Assembly (NCBI GenBank): GCA_015492875.1
Contig: WGEI01000597.1
Location: 1 to 8,819, forward strand
Length of the DNA stretch: 8,819 nt
Reading direction: 5' to 3'
From: Anaerolineae bacterium
GTDB taxonomy: Bacteria; Chloroflexota; Anaerolineae; Aggregatilineales; Phototrophicaceae
The position numbers and the translations under genes are program-made. This document shows positions 6,134-8,819 of the stretch, in pieces. Within the stretch, counting starts at the first letter, position 1. Each line of letters begins with the position of its first letter. Under the pieces are notes generated by a model. That model saw only the letters and a list, made by a program, of their open reading frames with translations. It searched no databases and was not told where the DNA came from.

Positions 6134-7372
6134 TTACAGATAGCTGCGTACCATATCGAGCAACTGCTGCGCCCGATGGCGGAAAGTATGCTCTTTCAAA
6201 ACACGTTCACGGGCGGCCTGCCCAACGGCGCGGCGCACTTCATCATGCGCTAGCAAATAGCGGTAGCGGTCTATGGCCTCTTCTGGCGAAGATACAACGA
6301 AGAGTTCTTTTTCTGGCTCGAACCACGTTTCTAGCCCTTTATAGGGGCTGGCCACAATACAGCACCCCATAGCGCTCAGCTCAAATGGACGCGATGATGA
6401 CGAGGCGTGCACGCTGGCATGGGCGCGGCGTGTGATACACAGGTTAATCTTACTGCGTGCCGCATATTCCCGTAGCTTGCTGAAGCTCAAGTAGGGCAGT
6501 AGCTCCGTTCGCCCCAAATCGCCCAACCGCGTGCCGCGCACGGCAAAGCGCACCTCTGGCATCTGGCGCGCGGGTTCGCCTATCATGGTATCAATCCAAT
6601 GGGCGCGATATTCTCGCCCGTGCCCGTAGAAGAAAATGTCAATATCTTGCTCAGCTACTGGGACGGGGTTAAATACATCGGGGTCTGCGCCATAGTAAAG
6701 CGTGTGCACCTCTGGCGCGCCCATCTGGCGCAACATCTCCGCCCCGCCTAAACTGTTGCTGATAAAGGCCGTATACTCCCGCAGGTTTGCCCCTTGATAA
6801 ATGCGAAAGCCAGAGGCGAAGCCGTGCATCACGGGCAAGCTAGCGGGTACGTCGCCATCGTAGTAAAAGACTGGTTTATTGTGCTTTGTTTGAATACGCT
6901 CAGCAACGCCCACAAGATGATTGAGCGGCACGGTGAGGAATATCACGGCGTCAATATCGGGCTGCCGCCTCAATATACGGTCAAGATGCCGCCACCAGAG
7001 TGGTGCAATTGTCGTTTGGGCAATGCGCCGCACGGCTTTATCGCTCAGGCTCAAGCCATCATCGGGTACGCACCCATCAGACAATGGCTGTGGCGTCGGT
7101 GGCGTAGCGCTCTCATCTAGCTGTACTGGTGGTTTAGGTGGCAATAAGCGGCGCAATACCCCATCGCGCAGGGTTTTGAACAAATCGCCCTGCCATTTGG
7201 TTGGGTTGGCCTCTGCCCGCCACCACAGGGTTTCAATCGGTGGCCCTTGATAGGGCGTAGCGATGACATCTGCGCCAATCTCGTATAACCCCTTCATCAG
7301 TTGCCACCATGCCGGCGTCGCACTAAAGGGTTGGGTGAGGTCTAATGATGATACGACAAATAAAAGTTTCAT
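6134..7372 (-). CDS. CgeB-like GT-B glycosyltransferase (Glyco_trans_1_2 type)
   Basis: A 412-aa cytosolic or membrane-peripheral glycosyltransferase; donor and acceptor are unknown. The N-terminal Rossmann strand is MKLLFVVSSLDL (1-12). A proline-rich linker (78-98) precedes the rest of the N-terminal domain. The C-terminal half is diagnostic: YYGADPDVF (226-234) at the domain junction, DIDIFFYGHGREYR (243-256), INLCITRR (309-316), SSSSRPFELSAMGCCIVAS (324-342), GLETWFEPEKELFVVSSPEEAI (346-367), then LLAHDEVRRAVGQAARERVLKEHTFRHRA (373-401). This last stretch is the typical ending of CgeB/DUF3880-type transferases. The GT4 E-x7-E pattern is not kept: position 339 is Ile, after Glu331. I chose the ATG at 7372 because it begins the Rossmann strand; a longer frame from TTG at 7426 has no ribosome site and adds 18 unfamily-like residues. 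The ribosome site before 7372 (GGCGAG) is weak. It is probably a single-gene unit. Confidence 0.85.
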   Translation of the reverse strand: MKLLFVVSSLDLTQPFSATPAWWQLMKGLYEIGADVIATPYQGPPIETLWWRAEANPTKWQGDLFKTLRDGVLRRLLPPKPPVQLDESATPPTPQPLSDGCVPDDGLSLSDKAVRRIAQTTIAPLWWRHLDRILRRQPDIDAVIFLTVPLNHLVGVAERIQTKHNKPVFYYDGDVPASLPVMHGFASGFRIYQGANLREYTAFISNSLGGAEMLRQMGAPEVHTLYYGADPDVFNPVPVAEQDIDIFFYGHGREYRAHWIDTMIGEPARQMPEVRFAVRGTRLGDLGRTELLPYLSFSKLREYAARSKINLCITRRAHASVHASSSSRPFELSAMGCCIVASPYKGLETWFEPEKELFVVSSPEEAIDRYRYLLAHDEVRRAVGQAARERVLKEHTFRHRAQQLLDMVRSYL

Positions 7373-7413
7373 CAAACTCGCCAATGGTTGGTATCGGTAG
7401 ACTTTGCGGTGAG

Positions 7414-7442
7414 ATAGTAATGGCAAGGCGAATGGGATGCAA
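7414..7442 (-). promoter_or_regulatory. Weak candidate promoter of the glycosyltransferase gene
   Basis: TTGCAT (7442-7437) and TACTAT (7419-7414) on the minus strand have a 17-base spacer, about 42 bases before the ATG at 7372. The -35 matches only the TTG. It is listed because the gene follows a terminator and needs either a promoter here or read-through from upstream. Confidence 0.22.
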
Positions 7443-7461
7443 TCCTATATTGCACGCCATA

Positions 7462-7605
7462 TAAAACCCAAACGCCCCGCAAGGGGGCGTAGGGCTATCG
7501 GGGAAGCCGTCCGCAAGTGTGGGGGCACACTTTTACGGACAGCGCAAGCATACCATACCCCGCAAAAACCTGTTGGACGCTGAGCCTACGCCAGCCCTAC
7601 GCTTC
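7462..7605 (-). ncRNA. Structured intergenic RNA candidate (sRNA, leader or 3' UTR)
   Basis: This non-coding gap can fold into a compact structure. P1 is a perfect 10-bp long-range helix (7487-7496 with 7593-7602). P2 is 5 bp (7499-7503 with 7558-7562). P3 is a long hairpin of 8 bp (7506-7513 with 7536-7543) and 7 bp (7515-7521 with 7526-7532) with a 4-base loop. One P3 pair (7508/7541) is G-U on the minus strand but a C-A mismatch on the plus strand, which points to a minus-strand RNA. A terminator hairpin (7472-7490) closes the 3' side and shares bases with P1. A second copy of the P1 strand (7585-7592) offers an alternative partner. It matches no RNA family I recognise: not tmRNA, SRP, RNase P or a common riboswitch. 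Confidence 0.35.
7472..7490 (-). terminator. Intrinsic terminator downstream of the CoA-transferase gene and structured RNA
   Basis: ACGCCCC (7472-7478) pairs perfectly with GGGGCGT (7484-7490) over a 5-base loop. On the minus strand the stem is followed by TTGGGTTTTATAT (complement of 7471-7459), a discontinuous U-tract. It would end transcripts from the CoA-transferase gene or from the structured RNA candidate before the glycosyltransferase. Confidence 0.65.
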
Positions 7606-7611
7606 GGTTTG

Positions 7612-7639
7612 ATTATTCTTCGCCCCAGCAGCGTATCAC
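7612..7639 (-). promoter_or_regulatory. Candidate promoter for the structured RNA
   Basis: GTGATA (7639-7634, 4/6) and AATAAT (7617-7612, 5/6) on the minus strand are separated by 16 bases and overlap the end of the CoA-transferase gene. Transcription would begin near 7605, only a few bases before the outer helix at 7602. This coincidence is the main reason to propose an independent RNA. Confidence 0.3.
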
Positions 7640-8782
7640 CCCTGCACTTTTCAACCTGTCTATAGCCGCGTCGCTATACCCCAACTCGCGCAATACGGGG
7701 CGGGTGTGCTCTCCATATTGGGGCAGCGCGCTATCTTGGAGCGGTTCTGCGTGATTGCCGTCAATATGTATCGGGCTGCGCATCCACGGCGAGCCGTTTT
7801 CATCGACACCCATCATCCCCCGCGCCTGTATGTGGGGGTGGTGGTGCACATCCTTCGGCGGGGTGACGGTGGAAAAGCAACAATCGGCATCATCGAGTAG
7901 TTCGCACCATTCAGCTTGGGTTTTGCTGCGGAAGAGCGCCGCCACTTCTGCGATGAGTTGTGGCTGTTTTTCCGCTGCTTGATAGTCACTAGTAGACCAT
8001 GCTTCTTTGCCAACAGCGCGGCAGAAATTCGCCCAAAATTTTGGCTCTAATGCCGCCAGCGCAACATGTTTGCCATCCGCCGTCTCATAAATACGGTAGC
8101 AAGCCAGCCCGCCCGTCAATGTACCCGCGCCGCCGCCTATACCTTTCGCCACCGCCTCCGCCCATTGCAACATGACGAATGGCAGTGCCGCCTCACTCAG
8201 CGCAATGTCAATATAGCCCCCTTCGCTATTGCGTTCCCGTCGGAATAGTGCGGCCAAAATGCCCGCAACGCCGGCGTAACTCGCGCCAATATCGCCCATT
8301 TGCCCGCCCGGCGGCTGTGGAGAGAGCGTGGCGCCGGTCAAACCGCCGATAGAGACGTAATTCAGGTCATGCCCGCTGCGGAAGGCATAAGTTCCATCTT
8401 GCCCCCAGCCAGAGAGCGAACAGTAAACCAAACGCGGATTGATTTCCCGCAAACTCGGATAATCTGCCTTAAATTTAGCCATCACGCCCGGCCTAAAGCC
8501 CTCTACTAAAACATCAGCCTGCGTGACCAAACGGCGGAAAACGGCTCGCCCCGCTTCATGCTTCAGGTCAATGACTACACTGCGCTTGTTGCGGTTGTTC
8601 ACGCGGAAGAATACGCCCAGCCCATCGATCATCGGCGGCATCCAGCGGGCATAATCGCCGCCGTTCGGGTCTTCAATTTTAATCACGTCTGCGCCCATAT
8701 CGGCCAGCATCAAAGTACACACTGCGCCAGGGACAAGCCGCGTTAAATCCAGCACGCGAACGCCTTCCAGCGGTTTCGTCAT
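7613..8782 (-). CDS. CaiB/BaiF family protein, alpha-methylacyl-CoA racemase-like
   Basis: This 389-aa cytosolic enzyme has the family III CoA-transferase fold, opening with LEGVRVLDLTRLVPGAVCT (5-23), ADMGADVIKIEDP (27-39), NRNKRSVVIDL (63-73) and VEGFRPGV (93-100). Three sites match alpha-methylacyl-CoA racemase rather than formyl-CoA transferase: GHDLNYVS (137-144) with His138, GDIGASYAGVAGILAAL (163-179) with Asp164, and ALEPKFW (244-250) with Glu246. They correspond to His126, Asp156 and Glu241 of the mycobacterial racemase. The likely reaction is therefore epimerisation of 2-methylacyl-CoA thioesters for beta-oxidation of branched chains; CoA transfer between acids is the alternative. 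The ATG at 8782 is preferred, since AAAGG lies seven bases upstream; the GTG at 8797 would swallow that ribosome site. Length is typical. It is not coupled to the next gene, since 240 bases with a terminator separate them. Confidence 0.88.
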   Translation of the reverse strand: MTKPLEGVRVLDLTRLVPGAVCTLMLADMGADVIKIEDPNGGDYARWMPPMIDGLGVFFRVNNRNKRSVVIDLKHEAGRAVFRRLVTQADVLVEGFRPGVMAKFKADYPSLREINPRLVYCSLSGWGQDGTYAFRSGHDLNYVSIGGLTGATLSPQPPGGQMGDIGASYAGVAGILAALFRRERNSEGGYIDIALSEAALPFVMLQWAEAVAKGIGGGAGTLTGGLACYRIYETADGKHVALAALEPKFWANFCRAVGKEAWSTSDYQAAEKQPQLIAEVAALFRSKTQAEWCELLDDADCCFSTVTPPKDVHHHPHIQARGMMGVDENGSPWMRSPIHIDGNHAEPLQDSALPQYGEHTRPVLRELGYSDAAIDRLKSAGVIRCWGEE

Positions 8783-8789
8783 CGTCTTA

Positions 8790-8794
8790 CCTTT
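8790..8794 (-). promoter_or_regulatory. Ribosome binding site deciding the racemase start
   Basis: AAAGG on the minus strand, seven bases before the ATG at 8782, supports that start over the in-frame GTG at 8797. The remaining 25 bases to the window end show no clear promoter. Confidence 0.6.
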
Positions 8795-8819
8795 CACGCT
8801 GTTTTTGCCGCCTATTGTA

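Noticed and set aside
7373..7426. 18-residue N-terminal extension of the glycosyltransferase from TTG at 7426
   Set aside because: It has no ribosome site and no family similarity; the Rossmann strand begins at the ATG at 7372.
7507..7542. Hairpin with TTTT as a plus-strand terminator
   Set aside because: The T-run at 7531-7534 is inside the stem rather than after it, and no plus-strand gene ends nearby. It is treated as part of the minus-strand structured region.

Overview
The window reads as an ordinary stretch of bacterial chromosome, probably from a Chloroflexota (Anaerolineae-like) organism. That guess rests on the very large secreted-type protein that combines Ig-like repeats with PPC (pre-peptidase C-terminal) beta-sandwich domains, a protein style common in that phylum, and on the mid-GC composition. 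No rRNA or marker gene is present to confirm it. I see no mobile element, CRISPR array, tRNA or phage gene.

Layout from left to right. (1) Positions 2-3358, plus strand: the 3' part (1118 codons) of a giant extracellular beta-sandwich protein whose start lies outside the window. It has at least six Ig-like units followed by five PPC or PPC-like units, and ends at a strong intrinsic terminator. (2) Positions 3552-4157, plus strand: a complete rdgB/HAM1-type purine dNTP pyrophosphatase (a house-cleaning enzyme) with its own candidate promoter. (3) Positions 4310-5946, minus strand: a two-gene phosphate-uptake operon, a PiT-family permease followed by a PhoU-like DUF47 protein. The two overlap by ATGA, there is an intrinsic terminator downstream, and 11-bp-phased TTAACA-like repeats resembling a PHO box lie upstream. 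(4) Positions 6134-7372, minus strand: a CgeB-like GT-B glycosyltransferase. (5) About 7462-7605, minus strand: a highly structured intergenic segment with a possible promoter, long-range pairing, a 15-bp hairpin and a terminator. It is a candidate small RNA or leader. (6) Positions 7613-8782, minus strand: a family III CoA-transferase fold protein whose residues match alpha-methylacyl-CoA racemase better than formyl-CoA transferase.

Only the PiT/DUF47 pair is an obvious functional unit (phosphate import plus its accessory protein). The other genes look like independent transcription units. The points most worth a second look are the structured RNA candidate at 7462-7605, the PiT permease that has lost its first-half HD..N residues while keeping the second-half ND motif, the PHO-box-like repeats in front of it, and the almost lysine-free, cysteine-free composition of the giant protein.
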